From Epiperipatus broadwayi (Eukaryota > Onychophora > Udeonychophora > Euonychophora > Peripatidae): a DNA stretch of 64,000 nt. Every line of letters begins with the position of its first letter. Positions within the stretch are counted from its first letter, which is position 1. The position numbers and the translations under genes were made by a program. Shown here piece after piece: positions 44,030 to 55,574 of this stretch. The notes below the pieces were generated by a model. That model was not told the DNA's origin and searched no databases. It saw only the letters and a list, made by a program, of their open reading frames with translations. The stretch covers positions 1,171,767 to 1,235,766 of the forward strand of contig JAQFVV010012416.1 in the NCBI GenBank assembly GCA_028023455.1. Direction: 5' to 3'.

Positions 44030-46035
44030 ATTTCATAGTAGTCTATTTTTTGATTATTTTTAATATCTTAATGTGCATATATGAATTTTAAATATTTATA
44101 TTAGATATATATTTAAAATATCCATAGTAGATATATGTGAGTGTTATAAACATACACTGAACAATTTTATATATACTTTGGTAATTATTTTTGTTGATGC
44201 TATAGTGTGCATATATACTTTTTAAATTGTTTCTATTTTAGATGTGTATATATGCTACAACATCTTAGCTGTATATTGTAATGGGACAGTGTATTCAAGT
44301 GGTCAAGGAAAAGAAGATTGTACCTGGGGTGATTGAGTATCATCATCATTCCCAAATACATTAAATCTAAAATTTACAAACATATAATATTTAAAATAAG
44401 ATGTTATTAAAAAAATGTTAAAGTAAGATTTAACATCAAAAATATATAAATAAGCAATTTTATATATTAAAAGAGAGCATGAGATCATGAAATCTCTCTG
44501 AGAGATCAGCCAGCTAACTCCTCAATGCAACTAAAATAATTACCCATCAACCAGCATTATAATAAATCAAAGTATGTATGAGTAATACTCCAAGTAATAA
44601 TCATTCATCATCATGAATGATCAATCATAAGAAATCAACAGTCAATCTGGTGAATGGATTGGAAATGGGTCTTCTGTAGACCAAACTAACTATTGAGCCT
44701 TTGCCAGCTTGGGCAATTATTTAACCATTAATTTGGAGGCACAAACTAAGTGCTCATCCATCAGAATACATAATAAAAAATCAGAAAAACCAATAATGCT
44801 GGGACATTAAAACATGCTGATCATTATCAATGCTCTGGCTACTTGTACTGTCCAATTATAAACTTAACTTTTAATAAGACTAAACTAAAGTAAAATGTAG
44901 TGCATGGATTTTAAAGAGTATTCTCTTTTGCAGCAACCAGGATGATAATTGATCATCTCTGGATGCCCAAAAGCACTGATATACATCCCTATTCATATAT
45001 AAGACTGTTATGCACAAATCCAGTTTAGGAGAACAAAAGCTCTATTACTGTATGTGACCAAGAGATGATGGAAACAGATATTCTAAAAATATTTAGAACC
45101 ACTGAAATAATTTTCATAATTGAACATAAGTTTATTAACAATAAAAAATGGTATTAAGGTCTAGAATAAGTCTATGCATATCAATTAAACCTTCTGATTT
45201 TGATTAACATACAATAATAACAAATTATCACATTGTGATTTACATATATGTGGTTAATACAAAATTCAAGTTATATGATTTATGTATATGTTCCATACAG
45301 ATGCACAGATTCACATTTTACTATTACATGAATACATATTTGAATTGACATTTAACAAAATTTTAACATGACTAAAATTTTTCACGTGTTCTATTTAACA
45401 AGCATCGATTCATATACACACACATACATGTGTGTGAATGTAATTACTGAACATATTTAACTTGTTACAAAATAATTATCAAAATCTTAAGTTATATAAA
45501 AATACAATAAATGATTAAAGATTCAGTTAAATGATATACATTTTACATACTAGGTTTACTGAAACACACATATATATATATGCAATATAGTAATTTATCT
45601 ACATAACATTTGTATTTGTCACAATAAAATTATTAAAGATTATTTTCACAATTTAATTTTCTTTGCTAGTCTTTTTTTTGTAAAATATGTACTATCAAAT
45701 TTTTGACAGTTGATTGTTTAATTATTATCAACACATTTTAAAATGTCTCTTTTTTAAAAAAATGAAATCAATCTGTTTTTAGATTTTGTTTTATTTTTTT
45801 TAAAAAAAAGGTCAAGGAATTAATTCTTGACTTTTTGATTTTAATTCAATGCAAGCAAACTTTACTTGTTGTCTTTTAAAATATATAGATTTTTAAATAA
45901 CTTAATACATAATATTGTTCTATTTATGCCTATTTTTAAATAAATTATTTAAAAACAGCTCACTTTTGTATATATATTTATTGGTGCTTCTCTGCATATA
46001 GACACAGAAGTGTATGTATGCCTACATCTTGATCA
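44030..46035. other. AT-rich DNA, nothing recognised
   Basis: The 61-residue minus frame at 44303-44488 has no motif. A slightly GC-richer part, 44480-45060, has no identifiable domain or boxes. TATATATATATG and CACACATACATGTGTG simple sequence are present near 45420 and 45570. Confidence 0.4.
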
Positions 46036-46040
46036 ACAGA

Positions 46041-46650
46041 TGGTGACCAATCCAGGAAAGTCATAATAAGGAAGTTATAATGCAGGTAATTGTCAATATC
46101 AAGAAAGTATAATTCAGGTATGGTTATTGGCATATGTATACCAATTTTTTCAAGCTCTCTCTTGGTAAGCTTGGGTTTTGGGCCATCACTAAAATATAGT
46201 ACAGGTAAGTTGGTCTGCAGTGATTTCCATTCTGTATGGGATTGATGAGCTTCAGGCTAGCAAACTATTTTGTCCACTGGAAGATGACCCATTTCCCCCA
46301 AGTGAATTCAAACTCCACTATCATGAATCAATAGACTGCTGCTGGAGCTCTTGCCTTGACTTCAGCTACATCACATGGGAGCTTGTATAAATCTGCCAGC
46401 CATCTCTCTGGCCAGCTAAACCCAACTGCTGCAAATTTCAACAAGCTATAACAAAATATTACAACCAATTTTGCAGATGACCAGCTCTTACAAAAACTAC
46501 TATCCAGACTTTGAAGCTGACCTATTTGGCCACTGCTTCTCAAAATATTAAAATCAGACTCTTCTAGTCTGCTCTTACAAAAACTGCAAGCCAAAACTGC
46601 AGCTAATATTTTTATCAGCCCTTTTATAGAATCATCTGAGGTGATAACAA
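46041..46650 (-). mobile_element. LTR-like block, minus strand
   Basis: On the minus strand TATAAAAGGG (from about 46629) is followed by about 580 bp of GC-richer sequence and then TGGTCACCA (complement at 46041-46049), a candidate primer-binding site. Layout and spacing match the plus-strand block at 7252-7890 (TATAAAA, about 600 bp, TGGTCACCC). The 88-residue frame at 46328-46594 contains an internal near-repeat (SFCKSRLEESD / SFCKSWSSAK) and no known domain. The same DNA repeat (CTTACAAAAACT) appears three times, suggesting short internal duplications. Confidence 0.35.
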
Positions 46651-46722
46651 CACCTTGATTGAAAACAGAGATTTTTTATTTCTCTATACTCTTTTGAAAA
46701 CATTTTTTATCAAAGTGAAATA

Positions 46723-48120
46723 TACAGACAGTCCCCTAGTTATGAACACTTGAGTTATAAAATTTTGCTATTACATAATCACTTTTGGACTTTAGATCTT
46801 TATCTATGCACATACTTTCATGTATAATTAGTGTTATATACTGTAGAAAGAAATGGGTATTCAAAATTGTATAGTATTTTAGTACTTTAATAATTAAAAA
46901 ATTCCTTTTAGTAATTAACACTACAAATTTACAGTATCTGATAGAAAAAAACTATTTACATGCATTCGTAAATGAATTTTTTCTAAAGAAAGATAAACTT
47001 TGGAATTTAGAAAATAATTAAAAGTATATTTTAGAGAACAATAAGAACTTATATAAAATATAGCAAATCATCCTATCTCTCTGACATTAATTACTTTTAT
47101 TTTTAGCATCATCATAGACTCTCTTGAACAGAATCATCTTGATTAGCACTTGTTTTTAAAAGTAGTTTGTGCATGATAATGTTACATATACACTGTATAT
47201 ATTTCTGTTTTGATGAATTTTTGTCATTCTTATTAATTAAAAACATGAGTGAGAAACAAAAAAACAGCAGTGTTGATACAACCAAAAAGAAATCAAGGTC
47301 TCATAAATCCTAAATGGTCAAGACAAAAATGGATATATTTAGACATTCTGAAAATGTTGGATCTTTTTTGCTTTAATTACACATTCATGTAATTTAAACC
47401 GATCAACAATATACACAACTGTGAAAAACAATAACAGAATTAAGAAATATGTTAAAAATTGTGGAAATATTTCTTCAAAGATTGTTTCAAAAAGACATAG
47501 CAGAGTAATGGATGAAATAGTGAAATCTTTGGCTTTATGGATTGAAGATCAACATCAAAAAGGCATCCCACTGAGTTTATCAATTATTCAAGCTAAGTCC
47601 CTTAGTTTGTATGAATATTGGAAGAATTAAAAGAACATTTTGTTGTTGAATTTGTAGCAAGCAATGTCACTGATGAAGATATTGATAAGTTAATGCAATC
47701 TCACTCATACCTCTGTCAAATGAAGACTTGATTAAACTACAAGAGATGAATGAAATACAAAATGAAAAAGAACCTGATAATAACTTATTGTCAAGAGTTT
47801 GACAATCAAGAATATGAATAAATCCTTCATGCATCTTGACAAATTTTTGACCATCATGGAAGAATGTGATCCCAATGAAGGGCAATAGAAAAAGTCACAA
47901 AATGTTACAGAATTCTTTATCAAGAGAAGAAAAAGAATACAATTCAATTAACTCTTGATAAATTTTTAAACAAAACTCCAGATACTAATAAATAAGAAGT
48001 AAATAATGTATTTTGAAAACCCTTTTTGATATTTTTTTACATGCCTTTACTTTCAAACAATTTCAACTTCCAAACAAAGATCAGGAACCAATTAAGTTCA
48101 TAAGTAGGGGGCTGCCTGTA
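46723..48120 (+). mobile_element. Tigger/pogo-type DNA transposon with deleted DDE core
   Basis: Between TA dinucleotides (46723-46724, 48119-48120) lie terminal inverted repeats CAGACAGTCCCCTAGTTATG (46725) and, inverted, CAGGCAGCCCCCTACTTATG (48118), as in Tigger elements. Coding remains on the plus strand: MSEKQKNSSVDTTKKKS from 47245, the CENP-B-type helix-turn-helix MDEIVKSLALWIEDQHQKG-IPLSLSIIQAKSLSLYE (47508-47610), then directly the C-terminal part VTDEDIDKLM...SNEDLIKLQEMNE (after a frameshift, 47668-47760), VTKCYRILYQEKKK and LTLDKFL (47890-47970). The catalytic DDE domain, normally about 200 residues between these, is absent. Element length is 1394 bp. Confidence 0.85.
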
Positions 48121-48124
48121 CATG

Positions 48125-49335
48125 TTTTCACTTAGGAGATTTCTAATAGATAGAAATTTTGTTCAATTAATTTAAAAATTTCAAAAATATCATACTTGTT
48201 TTTAAATTTCAAAATCCGAATAATAAATAATATTTATTAGACCTTTTTAAAATATTTATTTTATATTAAAATTCTGTTTTAATTCAGAGCTGTTTAACTC
48301 TTTAATTATTATTTTTATTCCAAGTAGTAGAAAATATCTACTAAAATTTTTGTCTGTGTTTATTTTTAGTTTTCCTTTCAACTTTATATATATATATATT
48401 TGTGCACACCCACTATATTATTGTGTGCCATATAACATACCTGTTATAATATATATAACACATAAATGTTAGCAAGTACATTGTCTTATACTATATACCA
48501 TATTTACTGTCATATAGGACATAATGGCTTATAAGACATATCCGTTTTTTATACACATTAAAAAAAAAAGTTTTATATTTTTTCACGAATTTCCATAAAG
48601 ATTTACTGTACTAATTTTATAGTTAGTTATGTCTACAAAAAATGTAATTAGGGAACAGTATAGTTAGGTACCTTTTAATCTTCATCCTCAAAAACCAGAA
48701 ATTCATCTCCAGAGCTAAACATTTTGAAGATCGTCTCTTTTCTTAACTGTATGTTGTTTACCTTGTGAATAGATTTATATTTTTAAAAGAACTTTTTATA
48801 TATATTTTAACCATTTAATTTTAAAATATTTTTTTTAAAAATTATGAAAACATTAAGTTATTTTGAATGTTTTGCTCTGATATTGATATGATTAAGAGAG
48901 TATATATATATATACATTCGTATGACTATAATGTGTAGCTTTATATAGTTTACATGCATGCTTATATACACGTGTATTTGTAAATATCTTTTTTTGTTTT
49001 GCAAAATAAGAAAATGCAATAGAATATTTTTATATGTATATTAATAAAAACTAGAAGTTTTAGACTGACTGAAATTTCATCTCATAACTTGAATTATCAT
49101 CACATACGACACACTCCATATTTTAGGCACATTTTAAGGAGAAAAAATACTTCCTATTTGCCAGAAAATATGATATATATATATGTCTTAATTATTTTTG
49201 TTGATATCTATATAAATTTTAAATGGAATTATATTATAGGTGTGTACATACTCTATATACAGCAAAAAAATCTGCACTACATATATAATCCAATAGAATT
49301 ACTTTTTTCTTTTTAATAACTGAAACACACAGGCT
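48125..49335. other. AT-rich DNA; one possible transposon edge
   Basis: ATACCATATTTACTGTCATATAGGACATAATGGC-type sequence near 48497-48530 (quoted in part: CCATATTTACTGTCATATAG) resembles the ends of some widespread DNA transposons, but no opposite end was found. TATATATATAT runs occur near 48390 and 48900. A 75-residue frame at 49089-49316 has no motif. Confidence 0.35.
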
Positions 49336-49339
49336 TATT

Positions 49340-49780
49340 ATATACCCGTGTCTATATACGTAATATATAGGGTGTATGAGTACAGACTTTCACACGACCC
49401 ACCACTCTCCACACTATCTCATAACACTGATACAATATATGTTGAAAAGATAAATAATCACCAATATACATATTTCATGCTAAACCATCAATCATCAGTT
49501 GGTCCAGATTATCATCTCTACACATATATGCTATAAGTGCTCAGATATATATTAAGATAGCCAAATCTCATACTTTAATGGACAGGCTTCAATCTACTCC
49601 ACACTCCAACTCTTTAACCGTCAATCCAATTGAAAATCTGATGATGGAATGCTCAAAGACCACCCCAAAGCCGAGATTCTTGTCACACCCATGTCAACCT
49701 AAGGTCAATATGACCCCTCATGTACAGGATATAATCCATTTAATAAACTTTTTTATTTATTTACATGAACCCATACAGCC
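49340..49780 (-). mobile_element. Family B unit, near full length
   Basis: In minus orientation it follows the same order as the plus-strand unit at 60290-60700: GGTCATATTGACCTTAGGTTG (inverted), the conserved block complementary to ATGGACAGGCTTC..TCTACTCCA, AGCACTTATAGCATATATG, then the hammerhead (49505-49460) and GATTATTTATCTTTTC. The flanking CATAACACTGATACAATAT corresponds to the GTGTATCAGTGGTATG block. No target duplication was identified. Confidence 0.6.
49460..49505 (-). ncRNA. Family B hammerhead, stem II decayed
   Basis: Minus strand: GGACCAA, CUGAUGA, UUGAU-GGUUU-AGCAU (stem II with mismatches), GAA, near-palindromic AUAUGUAU, A, UUGGU. Stem I ACCAA/UUGGU and all invariant core bases are intact; only stem II has weakened. 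Confidence 0.65.
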
Positions 49781-49936
49781 TCCAATATCTTATGCATGTT
49801 TCCAACATTTCACCTATCTCTTTATAGTCATTATCAAGGATCTACAAATATATATATACATTATTGTTACAAATATATATATTTTTAACTTGTAATATAT
49901 TTTTTAGCATCTATATGTATTTTTTTTATTAATAAA

Positions 49937-50012
49937 AAACAAACAATTACTTCTCTATAAAACTGCTGGTTGAAATATTAAAGCAGCTTTATAGAGAAGT
50001 AATTGTTTGTTT
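49937..50012. repeat. 31-bp near-perfect hairpin
   Basis: AAACAAACAATTACTTCTCT followed by ATAAAACTGCT (49937-49967) is the inverse of AGCAGCTTTATAGAGAAGTA followed by ATTGTTTGTTT (49982-50012), with a 14-base spacer. It is flanked by T-rich and A-rich runs and does not match the arms of other families here. It could be a tiny MITE, a fold-back remnant or a transcribed hairpin. Confidence 0.8.
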
Positions 50013-50095
50013 TATATTATGTTTTTATTTTTCCTTTAGTTAGTTCTTATATTTATTATTTTCATGGTACCTTTTTTATTATATACTCCTGGGTC

Positions 50096-50978
50096 TTGTT
50101 TTATGTGGTAGATAGGTTCCACAGAAAACCTGCATTAAAAAGAATCGCACAAAAATAGACTTAACTTACCTTGAAAAATGGGGGATAGCTTCTATATTTT
50201 TTAGAATTCGCATAAAAGCAAAAAAACAAAAAAAAACTACTTTAAAATTCACATTTAAAAAATTAGCAAATAAAGTATGACTAATAAAAAATTTCAAATA
50301 TTTGAAAAAAATTAATACAAGACAAACTCTTTTTACTTTTTTTTATTAACTACAGTATTTAATTTTACAGTTTTCATACATATTTTAATCATTACCGCTA
50401 TTTGACAATATGTGTTTGTAAACTGATAAGAAATCAGATTCATGATGTGATGTACAACTAGTGCCACTTTCAGTCTTGTGCTGTGTTAATGGTTTTCTGT
50501 TTCTATATTTAAAAAATGAGAAAAACAAAAAGATTATACATTATCATTAGAAAGATTATTTTCAGTTTATAAAATCAATAAAGTCTTTGTTTTTTATTTT
50601 AAAAATCTAAAAGATTATTTATTTCTGTTATAGCTAACAAAATACGTTTTAAAAGTTTAAAATTTTTGAATATTTATTGCGATATTTTTATATGTAAGTA
50701 TAAATCTATTATTATTATTTACTCATTAGTATAAATAGGTTATTTACATAGAAGCTAAGATTCTAAATACAGCTTCAGGCCATATTCACATTAGCTGCTA
50801 ATATAACGTTATATTTTTTTTTTAAAAAAATGTATTTCAAGTCAAAATAAGTTATTAATAATTTAAATTTCTTGTTATCTAATAAATATAGTGAAATATG
50901 AAAGATATTAAGAAGAAACATGAATCGCATAACTTCAAAATCGCATTAAAATAATCCGCATAAAACAAGACCCAGGTG
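50096..50978. mobile_element. TA-flanked MITE (copy 2), uninterrupted
   Basis: Ends CTCCTGGGTCTTGTTTTATG and (inverted) CACCTGGGTCTTGTTTTATG lie between TA dinucleotides. 883 bp; it aligns throughout with 32394-33372 (shared AATGGGGGATAG, GTTAATGGTTTTCTGTTTC, CAGCTTCAGGCCATATTCAC) and preserves the empty target site of the LINE fragment at about 50436-50455. No coding capacity. Confidence 0.8.
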
Positions 50979-51104
50979 TATATATATTAATGAAATATTA
51001 TAAATTTGTAGATTCCTAATAATGACTACAAGAAGATAGTTGAAACATAGGAGTCATGTGTATAATGTATTGGAGTATATATATAGGTTCATGTAAATAA
51101 ATAA

Positions 51105-51125
51105 AGTTTTTTTGGGGGGGGAAAT
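51105..51125. repeat. T7-G8 homopolymer junction
   Basis: A run of T followed by about eight G, in AT-rich surroundings. Confidence 0.7.
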
Positions 51126-51276
51126 AATTCTAGTGGATTTTATATATATAAAAGATCATTTGGAACCATGCTTTTTAAACAGAAAGGGAGTTTATTGTTA
51201 TTAATTTTTTATTAATAATGATGGTGACAGTTTCAAATAAAAAATTATATATATAAATTATATTCCTCAATAGTAT

Positions 51277-51442
51277 ACGGACAACAAATAAAAAATATAA
51301 CAGTAAACTTCAAAAAATTACTAAATCAAGCTTGTATGAGTATCTTTATCAAACAAACCTTGTTTGGCAACGGGATTCTGCATTAAAAGCCTGGATTAGC
51401 AATTTTTTGAAGTTTATTATTGTTTTGTTTATTTGTTGTCTA
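51277..51442. mobile_element. Small palindromic MITE-like element
   Basis: GGACAACAAATAAAAAATAT and AGTAAACTTCAAAAAATTAC on the left mirror GCAATTTTTTGAAGTTTAT and TTTGTTTATTTGTTGTCTAG on the right. The inner parts (CTAAATCAAGCTTG / CCTGGATTAG) also pair partially. About 166 bp in all, with no clear TSD and no ORF. Confidence 0.6.
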
Positions 51443-51499
51443 GACACACTTGTGGTACATATTTTTTACATTTTGCTGTTTTAAATATTTTTAATTTAT

Positions 51500-51537
51500 A
51501 TATACGTGTGTGTTTGTGTGTGTGTGTGTGTGTCCTA
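51500..51537. repeat. (TG)n microsatellite
   Basis: TATATATACGTGTGTGTTTG followed by uninterrupted TG repeats. Confidence 0.9.
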
Positions 51538-51539
51538 TC

Positions 51540-53110
51540 CAGTGATTTTCATTAACATGGATGGATTTGGAACTTAAGCATATGCATATGCCAATACACT
51601 GTACAATAGATTATTAGCATTTCAACAAGAGTCTAAACTACTAACAATCTTAATTATTGTAACATACATTTTAAAATAATTCCACTAACAATACTTTGAC
51701 TGCTGATGATAAGTTTATTTATTATATAAGGTTTTTTTGTCGAATGATGCATATTGCTCTTTACTGCTAATTGTGAACAAGTTTTTAGTAAGTAGAGTTA
51801 TGAATGTGAAATTAAAAGTATATAGTTTGGAATGTAAAAGAGTTGATAAAAGTCAGCAAAAAAAGGACTACTTATTGAAAATAAAAAAAAAAGTTATAGA
51901 ATATCATCATGAAAAATGTGTTGGATGAACCTGTGTAAGGGGGACAAATGGGGGAGGGGAGGATTGATAAATAATGTTAAGAAAGGAAGTAACTATGATT
52001 ATTGGATCATTGCTGCCATGTTATTAAGATTAACTGATTTAATATTGAAAAAGCAATATTTTTTTAAATATCAAATTCAAAATTAGATATCAACTTTGCC
52101 AGAAAATTTGTAACTCTAGAAGCAGAAGCAAACAAAAGATAGGAGGGTTTAAAGAAAGTAGTCTGATTTGGGAAGTGGCATGGCTACAACCTTTAGATAA
52201 AGTCTCTTTTTAATATTTTTAATGTATCTCTTAATATTTTTTTAGAATATATATAAAAAGAGCCTCTGAGACTCAGAGAGCTATACACATTGCATTGGTT
52301 TTAGCCACAATAGCTACACTATTGATCTGAGATAACATATGAAATCTATTGTTTAGCAAATACAGTTATACTGAAAGCCAGATAACAGGCCCTGGTGCAA
52401 TTAATTTTTGGAGCTTTAAAGATGTCAGTTTTTTTATTGCCAAGGCATGCCAATGTATATAAATATTATTTGAATAAAACAGTATATACAATTAAGATAA
52501 GTTGGCTTGTAATCATAACCCATTCTATATGGCCAGCTTACTCTTAGGGTATACATTGCAGGTCAACACTTCTTTTTCATTTTCTTTTTCTGAAGGCCAT
52601 ATACATATTAGTCTTAGATGCTTTTCATCCATTACCACCTCCCTTCCTGTCGAATGCTACAATATTTAACATAAATAAATTGGGGCAGGGGGGTTAATAC
52701 TTTCAAAGGAAACTTGTATCAAACAATTTTAAAAACTAATCCATATTTTGAGGTTTGTTTTATTAATAGGAATTCAGACAGACTGTCTTTTACACACACA
52801 CATAAGAAGAAATATATTAAAATATTTTTTCCTCATATGTTTTTCTTATGCAGACGTGAGATAGAACAATGTGGCTGCAATAGCAAGGCATTGCCTTTAG
52901 AAGTTGATGATGATGATATCATAAGTATACTAATATTGGGAGAGTTGAGAAAAAGCAATTCTCTTACTTTTCTCATTCTATAACTGATCTGTAAAATCAA
53001 TTCCATTTACAATTAATAGTAAAACTGTACTAATTATAAATAAAACTAAAATGTAATAAACTATATGCGATTATAAAAAATTAAGGAGTTTTCTTGCTCA
53101 AGAGTTCTAA
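51540..53110. other. AT-rich DNA, nothing recognised
   Basis: Open frames at 51737-51928 and 52714-52983 (63 and 89 residues) lack recognisable domains; the second ends in a D/I-rich segment encoded by a GATGATGAT simple repeat. No element could be assigned. Confidence 0.4.
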
Positions 53111-53134
53111 TAAATCTGAACATAGAAAGTGATA

Positions 53135-53205
53135 GAGAAGGGTGTGAATCCAAGACCTTAAGCAGCTGAGGTGGTCACTTTCACTAAACCACACAGGGTA
53201 TAATA
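53135..53205 (-). repeat. tRNA-derived SINE head or tRNA pseudogene
   Basis: Minus strand: CCTGTGTGGTTTAGTGAAAG (A-box-like), TGACCACCTCAGCTGC, TTAAGGTCTTGGATTCACACC (B box GGATTCACACC). No body or duplication was identified. Confidence 0.45.
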
Positions 53206-53488
53206 AAAGTGATACTTGAATATAGACATCACAAAACGATATTAAATCTGTAATCTTAGTATATTATTGGTGCAGAACATTTTTATTAAAAACAAACACT
53301 TCTGATTTTAACTCTGCATCATCCAAAATGCACTCGATTAAAAATCGTTAGATTTCCTATTCATTACCAAGTCTGCATTATTAATGATTTTCTCTTATTT
53401 TCTAGTTTCTATCTTTACAGTTATTACAAATTATCTTTATTTTTTTAGGATCAACAATACAGCTAAACATTCTTTTATTTTCTAAATT

Positions 53489-53734
53489 ATGAATGACAAT
53501 GTAAGGCATAAAAGAATCATGTGGATTAAAAACCTCTATAACTTCATCTATGGTCAGAAATTCGATCATTATAGACCACAAACCATTATTGGAGATCTTG
53601 GGATTGATAGGAGTCTACTTCAACAAGTATCTCCTAGAAATATTTGTTGGCTTAATCTGTTAACTACATATGACTTTGAGTTGAAATATCAGCCAGATCA
53701 AGACATCCCTCATAAAGTTCCGAGCACTAAATGA
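53489..53734 (+). pseudogene. Ty3/gypsy-type pol fragment (RNase H region)
   Basis: An 81-codon frame contains YNFIYGQKFDHYRPQTII, then RNICWLNLLTTYDFELKYQP, DQDIPHKVPS. In gypsy-type Pol this order corresponds to the start of RNase H: H.Y.YG..F...TDH..L followed by R...W.L.LS.YDFE..Y.PG and ADALSR. The TDH catalytic Asp region is altered (YRP in place of TDH) and the frame stops right after. No RT, integrase or LTR was found next to it, so it is an isolated relic. Confidence 0.6.
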
Positions 53735-53739
53735 ATCCT

Positions 53740-54880
53740 ACATTGTTATCAACATTTTTAGAACATAAACAGATATTTTGTCATATTTTTGACCCAAAGA
53801 CAGGAGAAAATAAGAGAAACGTGTCTCACTAATAACCCAAACTCAATAATGATTAGAATATCTAATAGTATTCAATTGAACACATCTGGAAACATGCACA
53901 GTTAAAATTAAAAGTGTGTGTTTTTTATAGGGTGCTAAGCAATATAGGATCAACTTTTGAAAAAAATGATCTGCACTGATATGATAAAGCATTAAGATAT
54001 ACATATTTATAATATTGTTTGTGTTTTCCCAGTTAAAGTAGTTTTTATAATTGCATATAGTTTATTAAATAGTCATAACCAATAATTATAAAGACAAACC
54101 AATGTACGACGTATTATCCGAATGTATATATCATATATTCAAAGAAAAAGAGAAAATACTCGTGTTGTGTTTTTCCTCATACACTTTTTTTTTTGTAATT
54201 ATAAATTTATATTTCTCTATAATTAAGTAATAAAAATATAAAACCAAATAATTACCGCTTATGTTAGTAGTTACCCATAGATATATAAGAATGTGTGTGT
54301 GTATGCATAATAGAATAAATAAATATATATAATACTTAGGGTAACCATTATTTGGTAACCTATTCCCTGCAGACTATTTGCATTATTACAGGTGCAAAAT
54401 AATAATGATAAATTGTGAGAGATTTTTTCCCACCATAGACACGGTGGTGACATAATTCATACAAATGTCAGAGGTCATAATGACGACTTTCAATCGAGTG
54501 ATACCTTTTAATATATAGATATATACATTTTTTTGCAAAACTACCTATAAAAAATAAGTTAGATAACATTTAGCTGATAATAAGAAATATTTCAAATTAA
54601 AAATTATAAAATAAATAAGAAAGTAACGTAAACAGTCTATAACAAAATGACAGCACCATAAGGGTCTCCAAAGAAAGGACATCAGATATCAATAACCAAA
54701 CTGTTGGTCTTCTAAATAACAATTCTTTAAAATCAGGCCACGGCAGCAGGTGCATTTAACCAGAAGTATGATTCTTCATGGATGAAGAATTTTTGTTTTT
54801 TGGTTTTTACGCATTTTTCACTTTCTTTCACTAACTTAAAAAAGCAGTTTGAATGCGTATCTAACTCTACAGAAAATATA
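53740..54880. other. AT-rich DNA, nothing recognised
   Basis: TGTGTGTGTATG simple sequence near 54292. The frames present are short and motif-free. Confidence 0.4.
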
Positions 54881-54884
54881 CAAA

Positions 54885-55045
54885 ACCTATACAGTGGGAC
54901 CTGCTACAGGTCGCAGTTGGATCACCCTTGTCATGTGATAAGGGTCACTAGGATCAGTCGGTAGAAGGGTTATTAAAACTGCTCGAGGAATGTGGTCTTT
55001 CATATTGCGTTCTAACCCCCCCCCTCCTTCTATCCCGTCTTTTCC
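54885..55045. other. Isolated GC-rich segment with hairpins
   Basis: GTGGGACCTGCTACAGGTCG contains ACCTGCTACAGGT (short hairpin), and ACCCTTGTCATGTGATAAGGGT (22 bases, described by its arms ACCCTT/AAGGGT with inner TCA/TGA) forms a second one. CTCGAGGAATGTGGTC and a C9 run follow. Its base composition is quite unlike the flanks. A chance minus frame reads ..TDPSDPYHMTRVIQLRPVAGPTV. Origin unknown: part of an unrecognised element or a structured RNA. Confidence 0.35.
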
Positions 55046-55139
55046 AAAAAAAAAAAAAATTAGTATATATTTTTTACAAAATTCTAAATTATTTATAAAC
55101 ATTAATTTATTAATCAAACATTCAGGAAACAAACATAAC

Positions 55140-55565
55140 TTTTACTATTATTGCCTTTAAATTATCTTATTTACTTTGTGATAATAAATTATTGTAGTGT
55201 TATGAAATATTTATCTATAATTTTCTATTTTTGACTTAATGACACATCTGGTAATGATTTGGATTACCGGATTTGGAAAAAAAAAAAAAATCCGGAACAT
55301 ATATACACGTATTTAAAAATAGAAAAAGTTTATTAAAAATAAAAACTTTTCTGTTTCTAAAATAATGTATATTTAAACACTTCCTTAAACTTTTATTGTT
55401 ATGGATAGATTGGTTTTAACATCTGTTTTATTTAAACTTATGTATACGCACACACATACCCCCATATAAAAAGGACAGATTGTAATTAAGATAACAAATA
55501 AGAAAACGAATTAGAAATAAAATACAGAAGTGTTACTGCACAAAATTATTTTTGATAGGATATCT
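55140..55565. other. AT-rich DNA, nothing recognised
   Basis: Contains an A run of about 14 (55276-55290) and no gene or element. Confidence 0.4.
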
Positions 55566-55574
55566 TATTATGAA

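Noticed and set aside
46328-46594. 88-residue minus-strand frame as a protein-coding exon
   Set aside because: It lies in an LTR-like block and contains short internal duplications; no domain was recognised.
47670-47676. CTGATGA in the Tigger region as a hammerhead
   Set aside because: It belongs to transposase codons (TDED...), and no GAAA box or stems follow at the right distance.
48497-48560. End of a DNA transposon (CCATATTTACTGTCATATAG)
   Set aside because: Only one end could be seen and no inverted partner or duplication was found.
51703-51709. CTGATGA near 51703 as a hammerhead
   Set aside because: Following sequence (TAAGTTTATTTATTATA) has neither stem II nor GAAA.
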